DNA from: Ilumatobacter sp.
Lineage (GTDB): Bacteria; Actinomycetota; Acidimicrobiia; Acidimicrobiales; Ilumatobacteraceae
Assembly (NCBI GenBank): GCA_007693335.1
Contig: REDU01000085.1
Coordinates: 1 to 64,000, forward strand
DNA length: 64,000 bases
Direction: 5' to 3'
The position numbers and the translations under genes are program-made. Positions 26,429-39,117 of the stretch are shown piece by piece. Position 1 is the first letter of the stretch; each line of letters opens with the position of its first letter. Under the pieces are notes generated by a model. It saw only the letters and a list, made by a program, of their open reading frames with translations. It was not told the DNA's origin and searched no databases.

Positions 26429-26546
26429 CCCGAACCGTCCGCGACAATCGGGCGGATCCGGGCGATCCCCACAGACAGTTCGAGTGGTCACTCCCGAACC
26501 GTCCGCGACGATCGGGCGGATCCGGGCGATCCCCACAGACAGTTCG
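26429..26546. repeat. duplicated 54-bp intergenic repeat
   Basis: Two copies, 26429-26482 and 26493-26546, differ at one base (GACAATCG versus GACGATCG) and are separated by 10 bp. Each begins CCCGAACCGTCCGCGA and ends CCCCACAGACAGTTCG, so its ends form an imperfect inverted repeat (CCGAACCGTCCGCG against the complement of CACAGACAGTTCGG). The block fills the gap between hisF and the enoyl-CoA hydratase gene. The arms resemble the perfect palindrome at 59887-59940. Confidence 0.9.
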
Positions 26547-26558
26547 GGGGGCTGTCGG

Positions 26559-27335
26559 TCAGGCGGGGCGGACCGTGACACCTGCGGCGGCCATCAGGGC
26601 CTTCGCCTCGGCCACCGTGTGCTCCCGGAAGTGGAAGATCGACGCAGCCAGTACGGCATCGGCTCCACCGTTCACCACCCCGTCGACGAGGTGCTGCAGC
26701 GTGCCGACACCACCGCTGGCGATCACGGGGACGTCGACGGCGGCCACGATGGCACCGGTGAGCTCGACGTCGAAGCCCTCACGGGTGCCGTCGCGATCCA
26801 TCGAGGTGAGGAGGATCTCACCGGCACCTCGAGCGACGGCGTCGGCCGCCCAGGCGACGGCGTCGATACCCGTGGGCGTGCGACCACCGTGCAGGTACAC
26901 CTCGAACAGCGGCCCGGTCACGGCTCCGGGCGGGCGCCGCTTGGCGTCGATCGCGCAGACGACGCACTGGTTCCCGAACTCGGCGGCGATCTCGCTGATC
27001 AGCTCGGGACGCTGCACCGCCGCAGTGTTGACGCTCACCTTGTCGGCGCCGGCCCGCAGCAACCGCCGCGCGTCCTCGAGCGACCGGATGCCGCCCCCGA
27101 CGGTGAACGGGATGAAGACCTGCTCGGCCACGCGGTACACCATGTCGACGGTGGTCTCGCGGTCGTCGCTCGATGCCGTGATGTCGAGGAACACCAGCTC
27201 GTCGGCGCCCTCTGCGTCGTAGCGGGCCGCCAGCTCGACCGGATCACCGGCGTCGCGGAGGTCGACGAAGTTGGTGCCCTTGACGACGCGACCCCCGGTC
27301 ACGTCGAGGCAAGGGATCACCCGGGCGACGTTCAT
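26559..27335 (-). CDS. hisF: imidazole glycerol phosphate synthase cyclase subunit
   Basis: This 258-residue barrel enzyme joins with HisH to make imidazole glycerol phosphate and AICAR from PRFAR. Motifs are [19 protein letters not shown] (catalytic Asp), [56 protein letters not shown] (second Asp) and [13 protein letters not shown]. The ATG at 27335 overlaps the hisA stop by four bases (ATGA). It is the last gene of the hisC-hisB-hisH-hisA-hisF operon. The duplicated 54-bp repeat follows its stop immediately. Confidence 0.97.
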   Translation of the reverse strand: MNVARVIPCLDVTGGRVVKGTNFVDLRDAGDPVELAARYDAEGADELVFLDITASSDDRETTVDMVYRVAEQVFIPFTVGGGIRSLEDARRLLRAGADKVSVNTAAVQRPELISEIAAEFGNQCVVCAIDAKRRPPGAVTGPLFEVYLHGGRTPTGIDAVAWAADAVARGAGEILLTSMDRDGTREGFDVELTGAIVAAVDVPVIASGGVGTLQHLVDGVVNGGADAVLAASIFHFREHTVAEAKALMAAAGVTVRPA

Positions 27336-28066
27336 CCAGCGCTCCCGTTCCGGCAGGCGTCGAGGGCATCGGCCACGGTGAAGCGTGCCTCGTAGAGCGC
27401 CTTGCCCGTGATGATCCCGCCCAGCCGGGTGATGCGGGCCAGCGCCGCGATGTCGTCGAGGCTGGCGACGCCGCCACTGGCGATCACCGGGACATCGGTG
27501 GCGTCGACCGCAGCTGTGAGCCCATGCACGTCGGGGCCGGTCAGCATGCCGTCGCGAGCGATGTCGGTGATCACGAACGCTGCCGCCGACGGGAACAGCG
27601 CGAGGGCGTCGTCGAGGCGTACTCCGCTGCCCTCGGTCCAACCGTGCACGGCCAGTTCACCGTCGCGGTGGTCGAGGCCGACCGCCACGGGCAGCTCGCG
27701 GGCGACCCGCTCGACCAGGTCCGGGTCGCGCACGGCCGCCGACCCCATCACCACGCGAGCCACACCCACGTCACGCAGGGCGACGGCGTCGTCGACCGAC
27801 CGCACACCACCCCCGGTCTGCACCGAGGCGCGACCGGTGAGCGCGCGCGCCACCGCGGCCACGATCGGCCGGTTCACCGGATCGCCCGACCGGGCGGCAT
27901 CGAGATCGACCACGTGGATCCACGTGGCCCCGGCCTCGGCGAACGAGGTCGCGACCTCGACGGGATCGTGCCCGTAGACGGTCTCGGCGTCGTAGTCGCC
28001 CTTGGTGAGGCGCACCACGCGGCCACCCCGGAGGTCGATGGCCGGATACAGCTCGACGCCGGTCAT
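27332..28066 (-). CDS. hisA: ProFAR isomerase
   Basis: The product is 244 residues with the HisA barrel signature: [19 protein letters not shown] (catalytic Asp), [63 protein letters not shown] (second Asp) and [13 protein letters not shown]. In many actinobacteria the homologue PriA also acts as TrpF. No other trpF is visible in this window, so dual function is possible but cannot be decided by eye. Both ends overlap neighbours by ATGA. Confidence 0.95.
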   Translation of the reverse strand: MTGVELYPAIDLRGGRVVRLTKGDYDAETVYGHDPVEVATSFAEAGATWIHVVDLDAARSGDPVNRPIVAAVARALTGRASVQTGGGVRSVDDAVALRDVGVARVVMGSAAVRDPDLVERVARELPVAVGLDHRDGELAVHGWTEGSGVRLDDALALFPSAAAFVITDIARDGMLTGPDVHGLTAAVDATDVPVIASGGVASLDDIAALARITRLGGIITGKALYEARFTVADALDACRNGSAG

Positions 28067-28740
28067 GCCGTCACCGCCGCGGCCACGCCCACGAAGTTGC
28101 CCAGCAGCCGGAGGCCCGGAGCGCTCGACTTCTCGGGGTGGAACTGCGTGGCGAACACCGGTCCTGATCGGAACGCCGCGTTGATCGTGCCGCCGTAGTC
28201 GCAGGTGGCGGCCACCACCGACGGATCGTCGGGCACCCCGTGCAGCGAGTGCACGAAGTACACCCAGGCGTCGTCGCCCTCGAGGCCGGCGAGCAACGGT
28301 TCATCGCTCTTCACCACGTCGAGCCGGTTCCACTGCATCTGCGGCCGTTTCACCCCCGGCGGGATCCACTCGACCGTGCCCGGGATGACGCCGAGACCTT
28401 CGACCGGCGCACCGTCGGGTCCGGGTTCGTCGCTGCGGGAGAAGAGCATCTGCATCCCGACGCAGATCCCGAGGAACGGCCGACCCGACCTGGTGGCGTC
28501 GAGCACGGGCTGCTCGAGCCCCACCGACCTGAGCGCCTGCATGCACGCCGCGAACGCACCGACACCAGGCAGCACCACGGCGGCGGCGTCCGCGATCAGC
28601 CCGGCGTCGGCGGTCAGCCGTGCGTCGGCACCCATGCGCTCGAGCGCCTTGTGGGCCGAGTGCAGGTTCCCGATGCCGTAGTCGACCACGGCCACGAGCG
28701 GTCGCGTGTCCGAACCCGCGGCCGACGCGGCCGGCGTCAC
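28063..28740 (-). CDS. hisH: imidazole glycerol phosphate synthase glutaminase subunit
   Basis: This 225-residue class I glutamine amidotransferase supplies ammonia to HisF. It shows VVDYGIGNLHSAHKALERMG, VLPGVGAF, the nucleophile Cys93 in LGICVGMQMLF, and the His/Glu pair in ATQFHPEKSSAPGLRLLGNF. A short N-terminal extension (about 14 residues rich in Ala/Ser) precedes the core. The start at 28740 overlaps hisB by four bases and its stop overlaps hisA, so HisH and HisA are made from coupled translation. Confidence 0.97.
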   Translation of the reverse strand: MTPAASAAGSDTRPLVAVVDYGIGNLHSAHKALERMGADARLTADAGLIADAAAVVLPGVGAFAACMQALRSVGLEQPVLDATRSGRPFLGICVGMQMLFSRSDEPGPDGAPVEGLGVIPGTVEWIPPGVKRPQMQWNRLDVVKSDEPLLAGLEGDDAWVYFVHSLHGVPDDPSVVAATCDYGGTINAAFRSGPVFATQFHPEKSSAPGLRLLGNFVGVAAAVTA

Positions 28741-29339
28741 AGCACACCCTTGGTGGAGGGCACTCCACCAGAGGCGCCTGAGGTGTCGATCCGTACGGCG
28801 TCGCGCAGGCTCCGCGCCAACCCCTTGAAGGTGGCCTCGATGATGTGGTGCACGTTCTGGCCTCGGATCAGCTCGACGTGCAGCGTCATGGCGGCCGACG
28901 TGGCGAACGACGACACCGCGTGCTCGGCCAGCTGCGGATCGAACGCGGGCGAGCCCAGCGGCAGGCTCTCGGGCATCACGACGTCCCAGAACACGAACGG
29001 ACGGCCCGACAGATCGAGCGCCACGTCGACCAGTGCCTCGTCGAGCGGATAGCGACCGCTCGCGAACCGGCGGATGCCGGCTTTGTCGGCGAGTGCCTCG
29101 CGGAAGGTCTCACCGAGGGCGATGGCGACGTCTTCGACCGTGTGATGGGTGTCGATGTGGAGGTCGCCCTCGGCACGCACCGTCAGATCGAAGCCGCCGT
29201 GACGGCCGAGCTGATCGAGCATGTGGTCGTAGAACGGGATGCCGGTGGACACATCGGTGGCACCGGTGCCGTCGAGGTCGAGGGTGATCTCGATCGAGGT
29301 CTCGGCGGTGGAGCGTGAACGTGAGGCGGTGCGGCTCAT
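28737..29339 (-). CDS. hisB: imidazoleglycerol-phosphate dehydratase
   Basis: This 200-residue monofunctional IGPD lacks the histidinol-phosphatase domain found in enterobacterial HisB. Duplicated metal motifs are DHMLDQLGRHG, DTHHTVEDVAIALGE, LDEALVDVALDLSGRPF and HHIIEATFKGLARSL. The ATG at 29339 overlaps the hisC stop (ATGA); a longer upstream ORF is antisense noise. With hisC it catalyses the seventh and eighth steps of the pathway. A separate histidinol phosphatase is needed, for which the IMPase-like gene at 5010-5789 is one candidate. Confidence 0.96.
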   Translation of the reverse strand: MSRTASRSRSTAETSIEITLDLDGTGATDVSTGIPFYDHMLDQLGRHGGFDLTVRAEGDLHIDTHHTVEDVAIALGETFREALADKAGIRRFASGRYPLDEALVDVALDLSGRPFVFWDVVMPESLPLGSPAFDPQLAEHAVSSFATSAAMTLHVELIRGQNVHHIIEATFKGLARSLRDAVRIDTSGASGGVPSTKGVL

Positions 29340-30391
29340 GGGAGGACCTCCGTGAGGGCGTCGAGGAAGGCATCGTTCTCGGCGGGGGTGCCGATCGTGA
29401 CGCGGAGGCAGTGGTCGAGCCGGGGCCACGACGAGCAGTCGCGTACGAGCACGTCGCGGTCGAGGAGTCCCTGCCACAGCTCACGGCCCGGCATCGACCG
29501 CGGTCGGATCAGCACGAAGTTCGCACCGCTCGGGAACACCTCGAGATCGAGCAACTCCATGGCCGCCACGAGTCGGGTGCGCTCGGAGACGATCTCGGCC
29601 ACCCGGGCGTCCATGTCGTCGACGAACTGGAGCGCGAGCCGACCCGCGATCTGCTTGGCCGCGTCGAGGTGGTACGGCAACACGACCTTCTCGAGCTCGG
29701 CGACCAGCCAACGTGGCCCGATCAGGTAGCCGAGTCGCGACGCCGCCATGCTCCAGGTCTTGGAGAACGTGCGCACGACGACCACCGGGGTCTGATCGTC
29801 GACATGACCGAGCGCGGTCCACTCGGCGAACTGGGCGTACGCCTCGTCGACCACCACGAGGCCCGGTGCCACCTCGAGCAACTGCTCGAGCAGCTCGGGG
29901 GGTTCGACCACCCCGGTCGGGTTGTTGGGCGAGCACAGGAACGTCACGTGGGGCTGGTGCTCGGCCACGACGCGGCGCATCTCGGTGGGATCGAGGGTGA
30001 AATCGGTCGCGCGCTCGCCCTCGACCACCGTGGCGCCGGTGATGCGGGCGATGTGTGCGTGGAGCTGGTAGGTGGGCTCGAACGTGGCGACGGTGCGACC
30101 AGGACCTGCGTAGGTGAGCAGGAGCGTCTGCAACACTTCGTTGGAGCCGTTGGCCACGAAGACCTGGGAGGGGTCGACTCCGTGCCACCCGGCGATGGCG
30201 GCGCGGAGGTCGGTCGCGGCACGGTCGGGATAGCGATGCCACTCGACGCGGGAGAGCTCGGCGACGAACGCATCACGCCACGCCGCCGGCGGCGCGAGGG
30301 GCGATTCGTTGGTGTTGAGCCGAACACGCACGTCGACCTGGGGCGAGTGGTAGCCCTCGAGGGACCGCAGATCGTCGCGCACCGGGATCAC
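29336..30391 (-). CDS. hisC: histidinol-phosphate aminotransferase
   Basis: This 351-residue PLP enzyme of fold type I begins at a GTG at 30391. Motifs are VRLNTNESPLAPP near the N-terminus, VFVANGSNEVLQTLLLTYAG, LCSPNNPTGVVEPPE and VVVDEAYAQFAE. The PLP lysine is in TFSKTWSMAASRLGYLIG, and RLTIG-type C-terminal residues follow. The final third has the Arg that binds substrate phosphate. It leads the five-gene his operon, whose promoter must lie in the roughly 100-bp gap shared with the divergent small ORF at 30492. Confidence 0.95.
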   Translation of the reverse strand: MIPVRDDLRSLEGYHSPQVDVRVRLNTNESPLAPPAAWRDAFVAELSRVEWHRYPDRAATDLRAAIAGWHGVDPSQVFVANGSNEVLQTLLLTYAGPGRTVATFEPTYQLHAHIARITGATVVEGERATDFTLDPTEMRRVVAEHQPHVTFLCSPNNPTGVVEPPELLEQLLEVAPGLVVVDEAYAQFAEWTALGHVDDQTPVVVVRTFSKTWSMAASRLGYLIGPRWLVAELEKVVLPYHLDAAKQIAGRLALQFVDDMDARVAEIVSERTRLVAAMELLDLEVFPSGANFVLIRPRSMPGRELWQGLLDRDVLVRDCSSWPRLDHCLRVTIGTPAENDAFLDALTEVLP

Positions 30392-30491
30392 GCAGGCAGG
30401 CTACCGACGGGCACGGTGCGCCGGCCGACCCGATATCACTCCCGCCCGCTCGCCGCCGCCCCGTCTCCGCCGTCCCCGTATCGTGGTGCTC

Positions 30492-30701
30492 ATGAGCACC
30501 CCGGATCCCGCCTCCACCGCCGCCGAGCTCGCCGCCGTCACCGAGACGGTCGAGCGCTCACGCGAGCGGGTGGCCGGGATGGCCGAACCGTTCCTCGGCA
30601 CCGAGCGCGACGACATCGTCACCGCCGTGTACGAGGCCGAACGTCAGCTCCTGGGCGCCGAACGGGCACTGCAACGGGCACTCAAGATCGTGCGCGGCTG
30701 A
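30492..30701 (+). CDS. small helical conserved hypothetical protein
   Basis: A 69-residue, fully helical product from ATG 30492 (a GTG at 30483 is an alternative start). It reads MSTPDPASTAAELAAVTETVERSRERV, then DDIVTAVYEAERQLLGAERALQRALKIV. Heptad-like spacing suggests a coiled coil or helical hairpin. It diverges from hisC and ends before a tandem repeat and a hairpin terminator, so it is probably a monocistronic gene. I recognise no family. Codon use is typical of the window, which supports its reality. Confidence 0.55.
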   Translation: MSTPDPASTAAELAAVTETVERSRERVAGMAEPFLGTERDDIVTAVYEAERQLLGAERALQRALKIVRG

Positions 30702-30730
30702 GTCCCGTCCCACATCGCCCCACGAGACCT

Positions 30731-30775
30731 CGGGTCAGCACGTCAGGGGTCAGCACGTCAGGGGTCAGAACGTCA
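30731..30775. repeat. 3 x 15-bp tandem repeat
   Basis: The unit GGGGTCAGCACGTCA occurs three times in a row. The first copy starts with C instead of G, and the third has one change (GAACG for GCACG). It sits in the gap between two convergent genes, just before a hairpin. No coding role is seen. Confidence 0.85.
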
Positions 30776-30795
30776 GGGATCGGCCGAAAACGCAA

Positions 30796-30820
30796 CGACG
30801 GCCCCCAGCGGGGGCCGTCG
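30796..30820. terminator. GC hairpin, probable transcription terminator
   Basis: CGACGGCCCCC (30796-30806), loop AGC, then the exact complement GGGGGCCGTCG (30810-30820) form an 11-bp stem. A short AAAA precedes it at 30787-30790, so on the minus strand the stem is followed after about 5 bases by TTTT. It lies between the convergent genes at 30492-30701 and nth and could serve both directions. Confidence 0.7.
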
Positions 30821-30862
30821 CACGAGGCGACGCCGGGCGGCGGATCCCAGCAGTCGCGCTGA

Positions 30863-30885
30863 TACCAGGTGGCGGGAACCTGGTA
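30863..30885. terminator. second hairpin beyond nth
   Basis: TACCAGGT (30863-30870), seven-base loop, ACCTGGTA (30878-30885). It lies 40 bp beyond the nth stop codon. There is no T-run, so it is a weak terminator or RNA-stabilising candidate. Confidence 0.45.
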
Positions 30886-30924
30886 ATCAACTACTCTACA
30901 CGACCGGCCCCTGGAGCGGAACCG

Positions 30925-31578
30925 TCATCGCCGCCTGCTCAACGAGCTCGACGGGCAGAAGTCGGCCAGCACGCAATCGCTGCACCGCGGCGCCCGGGCA
31001 TCGCAGACCCTCCGTCCGTGGAGGATCATCCTGAGGCTGAACGCACCGCGCTCGTCGGCCGGCAGGAAGCTGTTGAGCTGGTGCTCGATCTTGACCGGGT
31101 CGTCGTGCTCGGTCAGGCCGAGCCGGTTCGACAACCGCTTCACGTGCGTATCGACCGGCAGACCGGGCAACCCGAACACCACGGTGCGGACGACGTTCCC
31201 GGTCTTGCGACCAACGCCCGGAAGCGTGACGAGATCCTCGAGCCGCGTCGGCACCTCACCGTCGTAGCGTTCGACCACGGCCTGCGCCATCCCGATGAGA
31301 TGTCTGGTCTTCGACTGGTAGAAGCCGGTCGAGCGGATGATCCCGGCGACCTCGTCCGGATCGGCCACCGAGAGCTCGTGGGGTCCGGGATACCGCTCGA
31401 ACAGCGCCGGGGTCACCAGGTTGACCCGGGCATCGGTGCACTGGGCCGACAGGATCGTCGCGGCGAGCAGTTCGAACGCGTTCGAGTGGTCGAGCTCGCA
31501 GATGGCCTCGGGGTACTCCGACGCGAGGCGCGATGCCGCGGTGCGCGCCCGACCCTTCGGTGTCCGGGGGGTGCCCAT
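30925..31578 (-). CDS. nth: endonuclease III
   Basis: This 217-residue bifunctional DNA glycosylase/AP lyase removes oxidised pyrimidines. It has the helix-hairpin-helix LVTLPGVGRKTGNVV with the catalytic Lys, and the catalytic Asp in LPVDTHVKRLSNRLGL. The C-terminal Fe-S cluster loop is Cys-x6-Cys-x2-Cys-x5-Cys (VCDARAPRCSDCVLADFC). LAATILSAQCTDARVN is also diagnostic. The ATG at 31578 gives the normal length; the ORF upstream runs antisense through glgE. It diverges from glgE with a 114-bp gap. Confidence 0.96.
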   Translation of the reverse strand: MGTPRTPKGRARTAASRLASEYPEAICELDHSNAFELLAATILSAQCTDARVNLVTPALFERYPGPHELSVADPDEVAGIIRSTGFYQSKTRHLIGMAQAVVERYDGEVPTRLEDLVTLPGVGRKTGNVVRTVVFGLPGLPVDTHVKRLSNRLGLTEHDDPVKIEHQLNSFLPADERGAFSLRMILHGRRVCDARAPRCSDCVLADFCPSSSLSRRR

Positions 31579-31692
31579 GACCGCGAAGGTTACGTCAGCG
31601 TCCCACCGGGGCACCCTCCCGGTAGCGGGCCGACGACGCTCGCTGGACCGGTCTAGGTTCGACAGCACCGACACGAGAGCGAGGAACCACGA

Positions 31693-33695
31693 GTGAAACC
31701 CACCAGACGTCGCGTGAGCATCCGTGACCTTTCCCCTGTGGTCGATCACGGACGGTTCCCGGCCAAGGCATCGGTGGGCGAACCCGTCACCGTCGGCGCC
31801 GATGTGTTCGCCGACTCCCACGACCTGGTGGCCGCAGTGCTCCGGTGGCGACCGGAGGGCACCCCGACGTGGCACGAGGTGCCGATGGAAGCGACCGTGA
31901 ACGACCGGTGGGTCGCGAGTTTCGAGGTGGACGAGCCGGGCCGGTACGAGTTCAGGGTCAGCGGGTGGATCGACCACTTCTCGACGTGGCAGCGCGACAT
32001 CGCGAAGAAGATCGCCGCCGACGTGGCCACCGACGTCGACGTCGAGGTGGGCGCAGGGGTGCTGGCCGACATCGCCAGCGCGACGGGCGGCGACGACCGC
32101 CGGGCGCTCCAGGCGTTGATCGACGGCCTCCTCGACCGCACCACCACCCTCGTCGAGCGAGCCGCTCCGGCGTTGGACGACGACGCGTCCGAGTTGGTCC
32201 GGCGGAACCACCCGCGTCGTCACGCCACCGACACCGACCGGTTCCCGCTACGGGTGGATCGCGCCCGCGCTCGCTTCTCGTCGTGGTACGAGCTCTTCCC
32301 ACGCTCGGCTGCCACCGATCACGGTCGGCACGGCACGTTCGACGACGTCGTCGCCCGGCTCCCCTACGTCCGCTCGATGGGATTCGACGTGCTCTACCTC
32401 CCGCCGATCCACCCGATCGGGCTGTCGCACCGCAAGGGCGCCAACAACGCGGTCGACGCCGCCCCGGGCGAGCCGGGGTCACCGTGGGCGATCGGCGGCG
32501 CCGACGGCGGTCACACCTCGATCCATCCAGAGCTGGGGACGGCGAAGGACTTCCGCCGGCTCGTGAAGGCCGCTCGAGACCACGAGCTCGAGATCGCGAT
32601 GGACATCGCCTTCCAGTGTTCCCCCGACCATCCCTGGGTGACCGAACACCCCGAGTGGTTCACCCGCCGGCCCGACGGGACCATCCAGTACGCCGAGAAC
32701 CCCCCGAAGAAGTACCAGGACATCTACCCGCTCGACTTCGAGACCGACGACGCCGAGGGCCTGTGGCGAGCGTTGCGGGCCGTCTTCCAGCACTGGATCG
32801 ACGAGGGGGTCCGTATCTTCCGGGTCGACAACCCCCACACCAAGTCGTTCGCGTTCTGGGAGTGGTGCATCGACGACATGACGCAGGCGCACCCCGACGT
32901 CATCGTGCTCGCCGAAGCGTTCACGCGCCCGAAGGTCATGAAAGAGCTCGCCAAGGTGGGCTTCACGCAGTCGTACACCTACTTCGCCTGGCGGGATCTC
33001 AAGTGGGAGATCGAGCAGTACTACACCGAGCTGTTCCTGACCGACGTGGTCGACTACTTCCGACCGAACTCGTGGCCCAACACTCCCGACATCCTCACCG
33101 AGTTCCTGCAACGCAACGGCCGGGCCGGCTTCGTCCAGAAGCTCGTGCTCGCCGCCACGCTCACGGCGAACTACGGCATCTACGGCCCGCCGTTCGAGCT
33201 GATGGTGCACGAGGCCCGACCCGGCGCCGAGGAGTACCTCGACAACGAGAAGTACCAGATCCGCCACTGGGACCTCGACGAGCCGGCCTCACTGGCCGAG
33301 CTGATCGCCCGGGTCAACCACATCCGGCACGACAACCCGGCGCTGCAGCAGGATCGCTCGTTCCACCTCCATCACATCGGCAACGACCAGCTGATCGCGT
33401 ACTCGAAGCGAGCGGGCGACAACGTGGTGCTCACGATCGTCAACCTCGATCCGCACTCGACCCAGGCGGCCACGACCTGGCTCGACCTCGACGCCCTCGG
33501 GCTGGCCGAGCACGAGCGCTTCGAAGCCCACGACCGACTCGGCGGTGCGAGGTTCGTGTGGCAGGGCAACGACAACTACATCGAGCTGGATCCGAACGTG
33601 TCACCGGCACACGTCTTCGTGCTCACACCACTCGATCGCTCGACATCGGTCGATCGCCCGGCACCGACCGCACCCGATGCCGGAGAGGCAACCGA

Positions 33696-33699
<4 letters not shown>
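31693..33699 (+). CDS. glgE: alpha-1,4-glucan:maltose-1-phosphate maltosyltransferase
   Basis: This 668-residue GH13_3 enzyme extends alpha-glucan with maltosyl units from maltose-1-phosphate. The N-terminal beta domain and helical insert (residues 1-190) precede the barrel. The nucleophile is Asp379 in IFRVDNPHTKSFAFWEW and the acid/base is Glu408 in VIVLAEAFTRPKVM. The 29-residue spacing matches characterised GlgE, as I remember it. KKYQDIYPLDFE and GGADGGHTSIHPELGT are also GlgE-specific. The start is a GTG at 31693. The stop overlaps the next gene's ATG by ATGA, so production is coupled to the enzymes that make its substrate. Confidence 0.96.
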
Positions 33700-37123
<3,424 letters not shown>

Positions 37124-37127
<4 letters not shown>

Positions 37128-39070
37128 CGACGTACGACGGCAACGGCTCACCGTTGTCCGATCTGGATCTCCACCTGTTCAACGAAGGTACCCACCTCCG
37201 GCTGGGCGACCGCCTCGGGGCGCACCCGGGCGAACTGGACGGCACCACCGGTGTGCACTTCTCGGTGTGGGCCCCCAACGCCACATCGGTCTCGGTCATC
37301 GGCGACTTCAACGGTTGGAACCACGACCAGCACCCGATGTCGGCTCGTGACGTGTCGGGGATCTGGGAGCTGTTCGTGCCCGACGTGGGTCACGGCACCA
37401 CCTACAAGTTCCACATCCGTTCCCATCACGGCCACACCCGCGTCGACAAGGCGGATCCGTTCGCGGTCCACACCGAGACACCCCCGCTCACGGGATCCAA
37501 GGTGTGGGACCTCTCGTACGAGTGGGGTGACCACGAGTGGATGGCGACGCGCGAGGACCGCCAGCGGCTCGACCGCCCGATGTCGATCTACGAGATGCAC
37601 CTCGGGTCGTGGAGATGGGGCGGCGACGAACTGGACCGGCCGCTCAACTACGCCGAACTCGCCGATCCACTGATCGAGCACCTCGATCGGATGGGCTTCA
37701 CCCACGTCGAGTTCATGCCGGTGATGGAACACCCTTTCGGTGGATCATGGGGATACCAGACCACCGGGTACTTCGCTCCGACCTCGCGGTTCGGCACCCC
37801 GCAGGATTTCAAGGGTCTCGTCGACCGACTCCACCGCGCCGGCATCGGCGTGGTGCTCGACTGGGTCCCGTCGCACTTCCCCACCGACACCCACGGTCTC
37901 GCGGAGTTCGACGGCACCCACCTGTTCGAGCACGCCGACCCCCGCCAGGGTTTCCACCCCGACTGGAAGAGCGCGATCTTCAATCTCGACCGCAACGAGG
38001 TCGTCAGCTTCTTGCTGTCATCCGCGATGTTCTGGCTCGACCAGTACCACGTCGACGCCATCCGGGTGGACGCCGTGGCGTCGATGCTCTACCTCGACTA
38101 CTCGCGCGAGGAGGGCGAGTGGATCCCGAACGAGTGGGGCGGCAACGAGAACCTGGCGGCCATCTCCTTCCTGCGACGTTTCAACACAGAGGTGTACCAG
38201 TCGTTCCCCGGCGTGCAGACGCTGGCGGAGGAGTCCACCGCGTGGCCGATGGTGTCGCGCCCGACGTACGTGGGCGGGCTCGGTTTCGGCCTGAAGTGGG
38301 ACATGGGCTGGATGCACGACACGTTGGCGTACTTCGAGCTCGAGCCCGTGCACCGCAAGTACCACCACGATCAGCTCACGTTCCGCGCCGTCTACGCCTT
38401 CACCGAGAACTACTGCCTCCCGCTGTCGCACGACGAGGTCGTGCACGGCAAGGGTTCGCTGCTGTCGAAGATGCCGGGTGACGACTGGCAGAAGTTCGCC
38501 AACCTGCGCGCCCTGTACGGCTACATGTTCACCACACCGGGGAAGAAGCTGCTGTTCCAGGGCGGCGAGATCGGTCAGTGGCGCGAGTGGGACCACGACC
38601 GCAGCATCGACTGGCACCTCCTCGATGACGATCCGGGACATGAGCTGCACCGCGGGCTGCTCCGGTGCCTCGGCGACCTCGCCCGCCTCTACCGCGACGA
38701 ACCGGCGCTGCACGACGGCGATGTCGATCCGTCCGGATTCCGGTGGATCGACGCGAGCGACAGCGAGCAGAGCGTCATCAGTTATCTCCGCCGCACCCGC
38801 GACGGCACGCGCCAGATGGCCGTGATCGCCAATCTCACCCCGGTGACACGAACGAACTACCGCGTCGGTGTTCCAGCGCGCGGCTACTGGGCCGAGCGGT
38901 TCAACTCCGACGCCGCCGAGTACGGCGGCAGTGGCGCCGGCAACCATGGGGGCACCGGATCGGTCCCACTCCCCTGTCACGGACACCGCCACTCGTTGGT
39001 CCTCACGCTGCCGCCGCTCTCGATCCTGGTCCTCGAGCCCGATCGTGAACGCGAGCTCGACTTCGGCTGA
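37124..39070 (+). CDS. glgB: 1,4-alpha-glucan branching enzyme
   Basis: This 648-residue GH13_9 enzyme adds alpha-1,6 branches to the GlgE product. A CBM48 domain (VHFSVWAPNATSVSVIGDFNGW) follows a short N-terminus, so the extra N1 domain of long GlgBs is absent. In the barrel the nucleophile is Asp316 in VDAIRVDAVASMLYLDY and the acid/base is Glu369 in TLAEESTAWP. The 53-residue spacing equals that of the E. coli enzyme. PLSHDEVVHGKGSLLSKMPGD is also typical. It is the third gene of glgE-treS/mak-glgB. The C-terminus has an atypical Gly/His-rich insert (YGGSGAGNHGGTGSV). Confidence 0.96.
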
Positions 39071-39117
39071 CGATCGACGAGGCGATCACGACGCTGGTCG
39101 CCGCTACCCTCGCCCCC

